Below, one piece after another: positions 9,990 through 19,987 of a stretch of DNA of 64,000 nt. Below the pieces are notes generated by a model that made no database searches, had not been told where the DNA came from, and saw only the letters and a list, made by a program, of their open reading frames with translations. The DNA comes from Nephrocerus scutellatus (lineage: Eukaryota > Arthropoda > Insecta > Diptera > Pipunculidae), in assembly GCA_947095585.1 (NCBI GenBank), contig OX352762.1, positions 48,540,594 to 48,604,593 on the forward strand, in the 5' to 3' direction. Position numbers and translations under genes: made by a program. Position 1 is the first letter of the stretch, and every line of letters begins with the position of its first letter.

Positions 9990-11969
9990 TGAATGAGGTG
10001 CAGCAGCCAGCTAACCTCAATGCTGCAGCAAGAAAATCATCTATGGCAAGTTGAACGGATGATTAGGGACAGTAGAGTAGGAATAGTGGAGCAAACCAAT
10101 TTTAACAACAACGTACTATTATGCGGAAGAACTCTAGTGGATTTCCAGCCCAATACCAGTGAGAATAATGAATGTTAGCCCATCACCGAAGGTAATAAGA
10201 GAAGGAACAGTCATTGGCAAGACTCAGGGAGTAAGCTGTATTGCAAACTGTCAGCCTTTAAAAGTAAAGAATACGCCACTAGATCTGAAAAGGAAGCAAA
10301 TTCGTTCACTATGTAAACATCTTCCAGCAGCGCAGCGTCAAGCAGCAGAAAAGGCGCTAGAGCAATTTGCCGACGTTTTTGCTGTCAGCGACAACGACAT
10401 GGGTAAAACCAATATAGTGCGACATCGAATCGATACAGGAAATGCGACTCCAATTCGACAGGCGCCAAGACGATTACCACTTGCTAATCAACAAGAAGCA
10501 GAAACGCTGGTTAAGAAAAGGGAACGTGGTGGAATGATAGAGAAGTCCAAAAGCCCATGGAGCTCACCTGCGGTACTTGTTCAAAAGAAAGATGGTTCAA
10601 CGAAATTTTGTGTGCACTATCGGAAACTGAACGATGTCATCAAGAAGGATAGTTACCCATTACCAGAATCTTCAGTATATTAGATCTGAAAAGCGGTTAT
10701 TGGCAGGTAGCAATTCATGACAACGACAAGGAGAGGACAGCATTTACTGTGGGAAACGGCTTGTATCAATTTTCTGTACCGTTTGGTTTATGCAACGCTC
10801 CTGCTACGTTCGAGCGGTTGATGGAACATGTTTTGCGAGGCCTTAGCTGGAAGACATATGTAGTCTATTTGGATGACATTATTGTTTTTGGTCGTAGATT
10901 TAATGAGCACGTGAATAATCTTCGGCAAATTATGGAAACCATAAAAGCAGAAGGATTAAATTTGAGTCCGCCGAAATGTAGTCTTTTTAAAAATGAAGTG
11001 AATTATTTGGGCCACATTGTATCGAGTCAATGAGTATGCACGGATCCCAAGAAGTTGGAAGCTGTTAACGAATGGCCGGTACCAAAGAATTTACATGAGC
11101 TGCGAAGTTTTCTGGGGCTATGCTCCTACCATCGACGATTTGTGCCTAACTTCGCAGATGTTGCACAAAGCCTTCATTGCCTTACTGAGAAGAACCAAAA
11201 GTTCCAATAGTCGAGTGAGCACCAAGAATCATGCAAAAGACCTTGTGAACCCTAATGCAAACACTGTACAAGGCAAGAAAACAAGAAGTGTTCTGAAGTA
11301 GTTGCACAAATAAGACTACAAGTCGGAGTTCGCTGGACAAAAGAGCAGCTAAGGGAGGAACAAGTGCGCGATGATTCGACTGCTCCAATATTTCAATATT
11401 CAACATAGTGGGACATAAGGAGCACATTTGGGCGTTAATAAGACGCCAGATAAAGTAAGGAATCGCTTCTATTGGGTCAATTGCCGTAGAGATGTGGAAG
11501 ACTGGTGTCGAACGTGTGACATGTGCGCAGGAAGCAAAGGACCGCAACCAAAAACTAGAGGAAGAATCCAACAGTTCAATGTTGGAGCACCATTTAAGCG
11601 GGTGGCAATGGACATAGCTGGCCCATTCCCAGAAACAAGAAATGGAAATCGCTTTATACTCGTGTGCATTGATTACTTCAGTAAATGGGCAGAAGCGTAT
11701 CCCATCGCAAACCAGGAAGCTAGCACGGAATTTCGAATCACTAGTCTTTCAAGAGCTGTGTTAAGTACTCAACATCAAGAAAACGAGGACTACTCCATAA
11801 ACTACAGCAGAGTTGGGAAGGACTTTATAAGATCATTAAGAGGATTAATGACGTCGTATATCAGATTCAACAGAGCCCCAGATGTAAAATGAAAGTTGTT
11901 CACATTGACAGATTGGCAAGGTACAACAACAGAAGGAGGGTTGAATCTGTTCTGGACGAACAGAATTAA
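9990..11969 (+). pseudogene. Pol remnants: RT and integrase (broken)
   Basis: RT is seen at 10159-10683 (IRQAPRRLP, GGMIEKSKSPWSSPAVLVQK, FCVHYRKLNDV) and 10684-11033 after a frameshift (ILDLKSGYWQVAI, PFGLCNAPATFERLM, VVYLDDIIVF, NYLGHIVSS), with YLDD intact. RNase H is essentially absent: 11034-11420 is scrambled and deleted. Integrase resumes at 11428 with its zinc region (CRTCDMCAGSK) and the first core Asp (VAMDIAGPFP), then CIDYFSKWAEAYPIA, and is cut after EAST. A C-terminal piece in another frame ends at 11969 (KVVHIDRLARY), 11 bases before the 3' LTR. Domain order PR-RT-RH-IN is that of Ty3/gypsy. Confidence 0.88.
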
Positions 11970-12126
11970 GATGGATGAAATGTTACGAAAAGTAGTTAGT
12001 AGCGCATATAATAGAATTAGAATCCTAAGATAAATCGCAATGTACATACTGCATACTTAAAACAAGCAAATGCTACGAAAAGTAGTCGGTTGTATAGAAT
12101 TCGAATCCTAGATAAATCGTACAAAA

Positions 12127-12175
12127 AAACAACCCATAAAAATTAAAATTTTTCTTGTAAATTCTCTAATCGGAG

Positions 12176-12231
<56 letters not shown>

Positions 12232-12481
12232 ACTGCGTGCTCGCCTTGTGGCAAAATATTCCACCAAATTACGCAGCGGCAGCGAACAGCGCTGCTCACA
12301 AAGCACAGAACCCGAGGTCCGAGGGGATTCAAATTTTAATAGAAAGTATTTTCACCGGAAATATACATGTGTGCAAAATTTCAATAAAATCGGGCCATGG
12401 GAAGTGGGCTAAAAATTGATCAGAAAATCTGACCAGCCAGCCAGCCAGCCACGTGCACGCGAAGTTAATATAGAGAATTTA
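12127..12481 (+). mobile_element. Dispersed AATTCTCTA-end repeat, copy b (nested, nearly complete)
   Basis: Left end AACCCATAAAAATTAAAA then GTAAATTCTCTAATCGGAG; right end GCGAAGTTAATATAGAGAATTT. The TAAATTCTCTA / TAGAGAATTTA ends are inverted repeats. The interior holds a CA microsatellite, an AACAGCGCTGCTCACA block and the module with AATAGAAAGTATT...CACCGGAAATATACATGTG. Its insertion into an LTR shows that the family transposes or transposed. Confidence 0.8.
12177..12233. repeat. (AC)n microsatellite
   Basis: About 55 bp of AC dinucleotides with one AAAC interruption, inside the nested repeat. The 74-codon minus-strand ORF over it is only a translation of this repeat. Confidence 0.95.
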
Positions 12482-13101
12482 AAAAATAAGTACTAAAAAT
12501 TAGAACTAAGAAAATACCGCATACTAAAAATAAGCACTCTTATGTAGCAAACTTTTAGGCTGTAAGACTTCAGATTATTTAAATTTTGAAATCCGCCTGC
12601 AAGGTTTAATCATTGTGTACTGGTCAAACAAGTAGTCAAACCGGTTTGTGCGGTTTGATCGGTTTTTGTAAAAGAACGTGATTGAACATGAAGTCTATTT
12701 TTAGAAGATGACTCATTACATATAAGTGTCGTTAGTTGTAAATAAGGGAATAAGGCTACAATTTTCTGGTCTTTTCTCGATATTTCTGTCTAAAATATTT
12801 GAAGTTTCTGGAAGCTTTTGATTGAGTATAAAGAGAGGCATTAGGCCGAAGTAAGATCATTAGTGAATTAGAATTTAACCAGTGAAGTTGTAAAAGTTCT
12901 TGCAAAGCGATTAAGCTACTACCTAAGAGAATTATTGTAAAGTACAAGTATTATAAGTGTTCTTGTGTACATTTAAGTTATCACCAGCATAGATCGTGAA
13001 CTTGTGTTATTTTTACTGTTTGTGAATTAAAGTTGTTATTTGTAAATTAATACACTAGTGTTGCCTTTACGTTTACGAACTCGAGCCTAAATTCCGTAAC
13101 A

Positions 13102-14150
13102 ATATAAAAATATAAATACTAGTGTTAACCCCGGCGTTACCCGGGACCCCAACCTACAAGACACCGTTTAGACCTACCAAAAGCTTAAATAACAGGCGTT
13201 GTCTGGCTACCCCTACCACCCTACTAACCCAACCAAACTGGCCGCTATAAATACTTTAATAAGAGCTACATATGTATGCAAAGTTTGAACCAGGCTAATT
13301 TGGAAAAAATTATGTTAGAGCCCCCTTCACTTCAAATTTTTTTTAAAAAAATGTTCTCACCGGAGGTACACATGTGTAAAAAAAATTGGTATGGGAAAAA
13401 ATTCAAATCAAAAATTCGAAATTTTTTACAAAAGTTCGGTCTATCGATACACATATGTTTAAAATTTAAAGTAAATCTGGCTAATTTAAAAAAAAATCGC
13501 TCCAAAAATTTTTGAAAAACGTTTGTCCATCGGGATAAACATCACACACACACACATGTGTACAAAATTTTACCAAAATCGGGTTAATTTTTATTTTCAA
13601 TTTGTATGAGGCCTCACGACCTCAGGGCCCGGCATCTGTAAAATGTTTACAATAAGTGTTGTCCATCGGAGATACACACGTGTGTAAAATTTAAAGAAAG
13701 TCGGGTTAATTTTTTTAAAAAATTTCTATGGGGCCCCACGAACACGGGGCATCCAAAGTGTTTACAAAAAGTGTTGCCCATAACAGCGTGTATAAAATTT
13801 GAAAAAAATCGGGTTAATTTTTAAAAAAAATTTGTTGGGGCCCTATGACCCAGGGGTCTCCAAAATTTTTACAAAAAGTGTTGTCCATCGGAGATACACA
13901 TGTGTATAAAATTTGAAGAAAATCGGCTTAATTTTTTAAAAATTTATATGGGCACTCCTCGGCCCTGAGGCCCGATTTTAATAGAAAGTTTTGTCTCCGG
14001 AAATACACATGTGTGCAAAATTTCAATAAAATCGGACTTTATAAGTGGGTTAAAAATTGATCGCAAGTTTCCACGACAAACAGACCGACCGACCGACAGA
14101 CAGACGTGCCACGGGCAAGCGAATTTTAAAATTGAAAGTTTTCTTTTAAA
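13102..14150 (+). repeat. Dispersed repeat, copy c: tandem ~110-bp modules
   Basis: After ~150 bp of unrecognised sequence, modules with (C)GGAGATACACATGTGT, AAAATTTGAAGAAAATCGG and GGGGCC-rich spacers recur at about 13360, 13440, 13545, 13670, 13780 and 13885. A terminal module follows (AATAGAAAGTTTTGTCTCCG at 13980) and a GACCGACCGACAGACAGACG minisatellite near 14080. It runs into the foldback element; the usual AGTTAATATAGAGAATTT end is not present here. Confidence 0.7.
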
Positions 14151-14164
14151 TTTTCTGATCGGAG

Positions 14165-15472
14165 ATTCGATTTTGTGGTGAATGCAAACATTTTGTATTT
14201 GTTAAATATATGTTCACTGTAATAAAATTTAACCAGCTCACAGTTTTGTATCATAGATGCTACTAATAGCCAGGTCTTCCTTAAGGAATGCTCTATAAAA
14301 AAAAATATGTTGTATAACCGTACGGGCAGAAATAAGCTTTTGTTATGAATGTGAACATTTGCAATTTTAATGCATTTTTTTTTATTTTGGAGGTTCACTG
14401 TAAAACAGATTGGCCAGTTCACAGAGATGCCTCACTAAATTGACCCACACCCATGTCTTCCTAAAGGAATTATCTATCGAATAGATTTTGTTAGATTACA
14501 ATGCACAGGGGAAGATGCATTTGTGCATCGGTTTTAACATTTGTTATTTTCATGAAATTCTTCAATTTGGATGTTCTCTGTAAAGCGGATTGGCCAGTTC
14601 ACAGAGATGTCTCACTAAATTGACACAAACCCATGTCTTCCTAATGGAATTACCTATTGATTAGATTATGTTAGATTACAATGCAGAGGGGAAGAGGCTT
14701 TTGTGCATCGGTTTGAACATTTGTTATTTTCATGAAATTCTTCAATTTGGAGGTTCTCCGTCAAGCAAATTGGCCAGTTCACAGAGTTGTCTCAGTAAAT
14801 TGACCAACACCTTTGTCTTCCTAAAGGAATTATCTATCGAATAGATTTTGTTAGATTACAATGCAGAGGGGAAGAGGCATTTGTGCATCGGTTTGAACAT
14901 TTGCTATTTTCATGAAATTCTTAAATTTGGAGGTTATCTGTCAAGCGGATTGGTCAGTTCACAGAGATGTCTCACTAAATTGACCAACACGTCTTCCTAT
15001 AGGAATTATCTATCGAATAGATTATGTAAGATTACAATACAGAGGGGAAGAGACATTTGTGCATCAGTTTAAACATTTGCTATTTTCATGAAATTCTTAA
15101 ATTTGGAGGTTATCTGTCAAGCGGATGGGCCAGTTCACAGAGATGTCTCACTAAATTAACCCACACCCATGTCCTCCTAAAGGAATTATCTGTCGAATAG
15201 ATCATGTTAGATTACAATGCAGAGGGGAAGAGGCATTTGTGCATCGGTTTTAACATTTGCTATTTTCATGAAATTCTTAAATTTGGAGGTTTTCTGTCAA
15301 GCGGATTGGCCAGTTCACAGAGATGTCTCACCAAACTGACCCACACCTGTGTCTTCCTAAAGGAATTATCTATCAATTGGTTTTTGTTAGATTACAATGC
15401 AGAGGGGAAGAGGCTTTTGTGCATCGGTTTGAACATTTGCTATTTTCATGAAATTCTTCAATTCAATCTAAC
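14165..15472 (+). repeat. Left arm: ~180-bp tandem repeat array
   Basis: CCAGTTCACAGAGATGTCTC recurs at about 14414, 14594, 14774, 14954, 15131 and 15311 (spacing 180, 180, 180, 177, 180). Each unit continues with TGTCTTCCTAAAGGAATTAT, GATTACAATGCAGAGGGGAAG and TTTTCATGAAATTCTT. The first unit (from about 14165) is more diverged. Small ORFs here (MLDYNAEGKRHLCIG...) only translate the repeat. Confidence 0.9.
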
Positions 15473-16335
15473 GTAACATATATATGCATTAGTTAAATAT
15501 TATGTGTATATCTACGGCATCACGCATAACCTAATAATACATGATTTGAAATCAATAATAGCTGTATTTTATTTGGAATCCGAATAAGGAATTCGAATGT
15601 CAAAACCAGCCAAACAGCAGGTTTTCAAATTCCAAAGAAGGAATTCGACAGTGCAATTGTTGTTGTAATTTCGGACACACCTCCCATGAAAGCCCCAACT
15701 GTGCAGATTTTGAAAGTCATCTTGTTTTCTGGTAACGCCCCCTTTAGGTAGGAGGGGTATCCAAAAAATTTTTTTGTCGATTTTCTTCAGAAAAATGCAT
15801 TTTCTAAGACTGTGTAGACATAATTTTAACCTTTCATTTGGTACCTATACTTAAGACCTGCCCACTTTTACGAACGTCCCTTTTGTACTTTTATGGAAAA
15901 ATCTGTTTTTTAGCTCTGGCAAGGATTGTTCGATTGGTCCCATTTTTTTATATTTATACTTACCTATATTACCTTTCATTTATTACCAATTAGCCCTTAA
16001 AGCTCCTTCAAATAACTTGCACATGCATTTTCTGAAAAAAAAAAACCTAAAGGGGCGTTTCAAGAAAACAAGAAGGCGATTTTCAAAATTTGCTCAGTTG
16101 GGGCTTAATGGCAGTTATGTCCGAAAGGCCAAATCTCGAAATATCAATAATGGAGTTTGCTATATAACACCTGTTTTTGTATGGGAAAAACTCAATTATA
16201 TGAAATACCACTCAATTATATGAAACTGCACATAAACCAAATACAAATGTATCCAGCTTCCGTTAAACGCTTCGCCCACATAGTACGGCAGTGTAGAGTT
16301 AGTTTTTACCTTTCATTTGACACCAAACTTATTTA
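15473..16335. other. Foldback loop region
   Basis: No protein is recognised. It holds a second-level inverted repeat (TTCGGAC...AGCCCCAACTG...CCTTTAGG at 15670-15748, mirrored at 16046-16125), palindromic GGAATTCG-type motifs near 15590 and 15645, and three copies of ACCTTTCATTTG-like sequence (about 15828, 15970, 16307). Confidence 0.65.
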
Positions 16336-16945
16336 TTTAGTTTTTAGATATTCGATAGATAATTCCTTTACGAAGACACAGGTGTGGGTCAATTTGGTGA
16401 GACATCTCTGTGAACTGGCAAATCCGCTTGACAGAGAACCTCCAAATTGAAGAATTTCATGAAAATAGCAAATGTTCAAACCGATGCACAAATGCCTCTT
16501 CCCCTATGCATTGTAACCTAACAAAATCTATTCGATAGATAATTCCTTAAGGAAGACACAGGTGTGGGTCAATTTGGTGAGACATCTCTATGAACAGGCA
16601 AATCCGCTTGACAGAGAACCTTCAAATTTAGAATTTCATGAAAATAGCAAATGTTCAAACCGATGCACAAATGCCTATTCCCCTCTGCATTGTAATCTAA
16701 CAATATTTATTCGATAGATAATTCCTTTAGGAAGACATGGGTGTGGGTCAATTTGGTAAGACATCTCTGTGAATTGGCAAATCCGCTTGACAGAGAACAC
16801 CCAAATTGAAGAATTTCATGAAAATAGCAAATGTTCAAACCGATGCACAAATGCCTCTTCCCCTCTGCATTGTAACCTAACAAAATCTATTCGATAGATA
16901 ATTCCTTAAGGAAGACATGGGTGTGGGTCAATTTGGTGAGACATA
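16336..16945 (-). repeat. Right arm: inverted ~180-bp array (interrupted)
   Basis: TTGGTGAGACATCTCTGTGA and relatives recur at about 16395, 16575, 16754 and 16934 (spacing ~180), the reverse complement of the left-arm unit. The mariner at 16946 cuts the last unit after GAGACA, and a diverged remnant resumes at 18250-18335. Confidence 0.9.
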
Positions 16946-18249
16946 CAGAGTGACTGACACGAAGTGTTACCAAAACAAAACGCCACAGAATTTTTATTTT
17001 TTGATGAATTTTATTGGATCAAAGTAAAAAATGTTCACAAATATATAAATATTTTCGAATTGCATAAGCAGTTTTCGATTTGGTCACCCTTAGCCGCGAT
17101 TATGGCATTCAAACGGCCGACAAAGCTATTGCATGCAGCACGAAAGTAGCTCTGCGGTATTTTCGCCCATTTCCGGCGAAGCGCTTGCTTGAGATGATCC
17201 ACACTTTTGTATTTTTTTTGTCATAACCTTGCTCTTCATAAAACCCCAAGCCGAGAAATCTAGCGGATTTGCATCCGGTAAAATTGGTGGCCATTGGGCA
17301 ATGGAAATGAGCCGCGGAACGTTGTTTCTTAGCCAATCTTGATTGACGAACGTTTTATGACTCGGCGCCGAGTCCTGTTGAAATGTCCAGGCTCTGCGGC
17401 CGAAATGTTTTTGTGCCCAAGGCTTCAACGCTCCCTCCAACACATGATCCCAATAAATTTGAGCATTTATCTTGATGCCACGGTCCAAAAAAACGAGCGG
17501 TGAACGGCTTTCGGCCGCTACGGCGGCCCAAACCATCACCATCGGCGGCGCTTGGTTTCGAGTGGCAATCCGTTGGTCCAAATTTTCAGTAGAACGGACG
17601 GGCAAGTAAATCTGGTCCTTTTGCTTGTTCACATATTGCTTAATAACGAACGGTGACTCATGGGAGAAAACCAAATTCGGCAAATCGCCACTTTCGTGCA
17701 AGCGTAACAACTCCTTTGCTCTTTCCACTCTTACCTTTTTTTGAGCATCGGTGAGAACATGCGTTTTTTGGAATTTCAAGACCATTAGTCCAAGATGATC
17801 TTTCAATATGTGCTGCATCCGTTCGAGCGAAATGTTCGCCTCACGAGCCATTTTTCTGCCGCTACGGCGCGGATTCGGAGCCAATTTGGCCTTCAACTTC
17901 CGAATGATATCCGGCGATGTTGCAGTGCGTTTCGGTCCACCACCATGGCGTTTTGCAATGCTGGCAGTATCGTTATAACGATTTATGGTGCGATACACAA
18001 ACATTTTATTCACATGTAGATGTTTTAACTGGTTAACACTGCGGCTGTGGTATTCCAGCCAAAAATAGAGAAATCACACTAAATTCCATTGCGGATAACT
18101 TTTTTTCTGAATATTTCCCACTAAAATGCTGTTGTACGCTTATAAACAATGGAATGAACTGTCTTTAGTGTAAATTTGAGCGCTCTGTCATCACTGGTTT
18201 GACAGCAATGACAGTCTGAAGTTGGTAACACTTCGTGTCAGTCAACCGG
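16946..18249 (-). mobile_element. Tc1/mariner-type (DD37D) transposon, copy 2, nested
   Basis: The ends CAGAGTGACTGACACGAAG and GTTGGTAACACTTCGTGTCA (then GTCAACCGG) match copy 1, with TA at 16944-16945 and 18250-18251. It lies inside the right arm of the foldback element, so it is younger than that element. Confidence 0.92.
17109..18013 (-). pseudogene. Mariner-type transposase with His at first catalytic site (copy 2)
   Basis: A 295-codon frame runs from MNKMFVYRTINRYND to beyond FQQDSAPSHK and LPDANPLDFSAWGF, covering most of the transposase. The first catalytic residue reads VFSHESPF, His where copy 1 has Asp. The N-terminal ~30 residues are lost to a frameshift and small deletion near 18035-18090. 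A second frameshift near 17210 displaces the C-terminus (KVWIISSKRFAGNG continues in another frame). D-to-D spacing of the last pair is again 37. Confidence 0.9.
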
Positions 18250-18335
18250 TATATGTGAGCTTGTTAATCTTCTTTACAGCGAACCTCTAAATTCAAAATA
18301 ACAAATGTTATTTTTACCAATACATATACAGGCTG

Positions 18336-18817
18336 TATACATATGACATTCTGTTAATTTTGTTATTTGTTAAAAACTTCACATTCGTGTAAAAAACATA
18401 CATATTAAGAATGCACTCACACAACTGAGTGAACAACACATTTCTATTCCGGAACCATTCAGTTTTGTATAAAAATGTTTGTTCTACTTCCTTTTGATAT
18501 CTCTATACTCTCTGCTGCAACACAACACCAAAACAACCACAATCGTAAAGCAAGCAGCGCTGCTTACAGCGCATCATCTCATCAGCGCACACACTCATTA
18601 TACAGTAAAAACTGCCTAAGGCGGAACCTGTATAAGCTGGAAACCTGATATCCCGGGAAAAATGCTTCTATCCCAAATTTTTTTTCTTATTTTTCATAAA
18701 CACTTGCCTTGTATAAGGCGGAACCTGTCTAACGCGGACCCGGAATTTAAATTCACTCGAAATTGTTTGTTTAAGACCTGGCTAAGCCGTAATGCGGCAT
18801 CCAAACTGAAAAACTCT
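18336..18817. other. Unannotated spacer with shared repeat and pogo-like end
   Basis: CAATCGTAAAGCAAGCAGCG (about 18540) recurs at about 51786 in a dispersed repeat. CAGTAAAAACTGCCTAAGGC (18604), with two later CGGAACCTGT copies, resembles the terminal repeat of a pogo/Tigger-type MITE, but a clear paired end was not found. No gene is seen. Confidence 0.45.
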
Positions 18818-19410
18818 CAACTCTCGGTATGTGTGTCAACAACAAGCTTCGTTGGAATGACCACATATTTGCCATCGCCAAAAATGCTGCGAGATGTTTA
18901 GGTTTCCTAAAACGGTGCAAGATGTACTTCACTCCTTCAGATCTGGCTACTATTTACAAGGCGTATATTCGCCCTAAACTTGAATACAACTGCATTGTCT
19001 GGGCAGGTGCTCCCAAGACCACATTGCATCTACTAGACAGAGTTCAGAACCGCACGTTAAAACTTATTGGTGATGTACATATCGCGAAAACAATCGAATC
19101 GCTTGAACATCGTAGGAATGTTTCCTGCCTGTCACTGTTTTATCGCTTTTTCCACAAGCGGTGTTCAAAAGAAATATCCAGATGCATCCCGCCCATTCTC
19201 CAACCCATCCGTAATACCCGTGCCTCAACTCGAGCTTATGGGTCCACCATTAAGCCTATCTTCGGACGTACTAACCAATTCAGAGATTCCTTCTTTAGCC
19301 GCACGATAGTTATGTGGAATGAATTGCCTGATTCTGTGTTTCCGCATTTATATGATCTGCAGTCGTTTAAGACACGTGTGCATAGACATCTCATCCTTTC
19401 CTCTCCATAA
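18818..19410 (+). pseudogene. LINE RT C-terminus (5'-truncated copy)
   Basis: A 193-codon ORF begins LGMCVNNKLRWNDHIFAIAK and proceeds through LGFLKRCKMYFTPSDLATIY, YIRPKLEYNCIVWAGAP, LEHRRNVSCLSLFYRFFHKR and VMWNELPDSVFPHLYDLQSF to a stop at 19410. This is the post-catalytic end of a LINE RT, in one frame, with all catalytic motifs missing by 5' truncation. It is related to the split LINE at 704-3836. The 3' UTR extends to an A-run near 19483. Confidence 0.88.
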
Positions 19411-19637
19411 TTTCCTAACGCCCACGCTGTGCTAAGCATTATAAGGGTGCAAACCCCTTTAGCGTGTGTACATTATAAAAAAAAATCTACGTTGGTATTG
19501 AAAGTCTAACTCCTGAGCAAGATTTTGTATTCTATCGAACGTTATTCGTATGAGTGTTTAGTTTTTTTTGCCTTTTTACAACGAAATTCATCAAAACTTG
19601 TTTTTTAGCTCATTCAAGGGAGCCAGACTTGAACACC
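19411..19637. other. LINE 3' UTR and left flank of the retroelement array
   Basis: 19411-19490 holds the LINE 3' UTR ending in an A-run. 19491-19637 is unrecognised AT-rich sequence, directly joined at about 19638 to a 5'-truncated LTR. Confidence 0.6.
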
Positions 19638-19824
19638 GCACGTGTTCATCGTACTTAAAAAATCGAAATCGACGATTAGTTTTTAATTTTTTTAAATGTG
19701 TAATTTTGTATAAGGGTAAATATTAATATTGTTTAATAAAAATAAACTTAGTTCAAAAAATTAAAAAGTGTGTGGTGTGTAATTATTGTGAATTCCTACG
19801 ACCAATAGGAAGAGCACCGCCACA
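19638..19824 (+). repeat. LTR A (5'-truncated)
   Basis: Only the last 187 bp, from GCACGTGTTCATCG to GCACCGCCACA; the first ~200 bp are missing. Primer-binding site TGGTGACCCCGA follows at 19829. Confidence 0.9.
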
Positions 19825-19987
19825 TAATTGGTGACCCCGATAGTCGAACACATTTGTAGTATTTTTTTTAATTAAAAAGAAAGTGTGTTTTTGTAATAAT
19901 ACAAAAATAATAAATTATTTTTGCGACGCATAAATTACACGTACGCAATTACTGCCAAATATATTAAAAAAGAGAAACTTTGTGTAA

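Larger units (their letters stand above)
7323..13101 (+). mobile_element. Ty3/gypsy LTR retrotransposon, decayed but with both LTRs
   Basis: The 5' LTR is 7323-8072 and the 3' LTR 11981-13101; both start TGTTACGAAAAG and end in GTTACA/GTAACA. The four flanking bases are ATAT on both sides (7319-7322, 13102-13105), a 4-bp target duplication. Between them lie a putative primer site, Gag with SAP domain, coiled coil and zinc knuckle, then RT and integrase. RNase H and the end of integrase are mostly deleted, so it cannot move itself. The 3' LTR is longer because a dispersed repeat inserted into it. Confidence 0.93.
11981..13101 (+). repeat. 3' LTR, interrupted by a nested repeat
   Basis: The start repeats the 5' LTR. 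It is interrupted near 12127-12481 by a dispersed repeat and resumes with AATAAGTACTAAAAATTAG to the end ATTCCGTAACA. Several substitutions and small indels from the 5' LTR indicate an old insertion. Downstream flank ATAT completes the target duplication. Confidence 0.9.
14160..18335. mobile_element. Foldback-like element with inverted ~180-bp repeat arrays
   Basis: The left arm is a direct array of about seven ~180-bp units; the right arm is the same unit inverted, 3-4 copies plus a degenerate outer unit. The outermost left unit (AACCAGCTCACAG at about 14231) matches, inverted, the sequence just outside the nested mariner (TGTGAGCTTGTTAA at 18254). The central loop is also an inverted repeat: 15670-15748 pairs with 16046-16125. 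Inverted tandem arrays around a loop are the hallmark of foldback elements. No transposase was found in the loop. With the 1.3-kb mariner removed it is about 2.9 kb. Confidence 0.75.

Noticed and set aside
12108..12332. 74-codon ORF with Cys-Val repeats
   Set aside because: Pure translation of the AC microsatellite.
14848..15476. Tandem MLDYNAEGKRHLCIG ORFs as a repeat protein
   Set aside because: The frame breaks between units, unit length 180/177 with stops, and inverted copies; it is repeat DNA without coding constraint.
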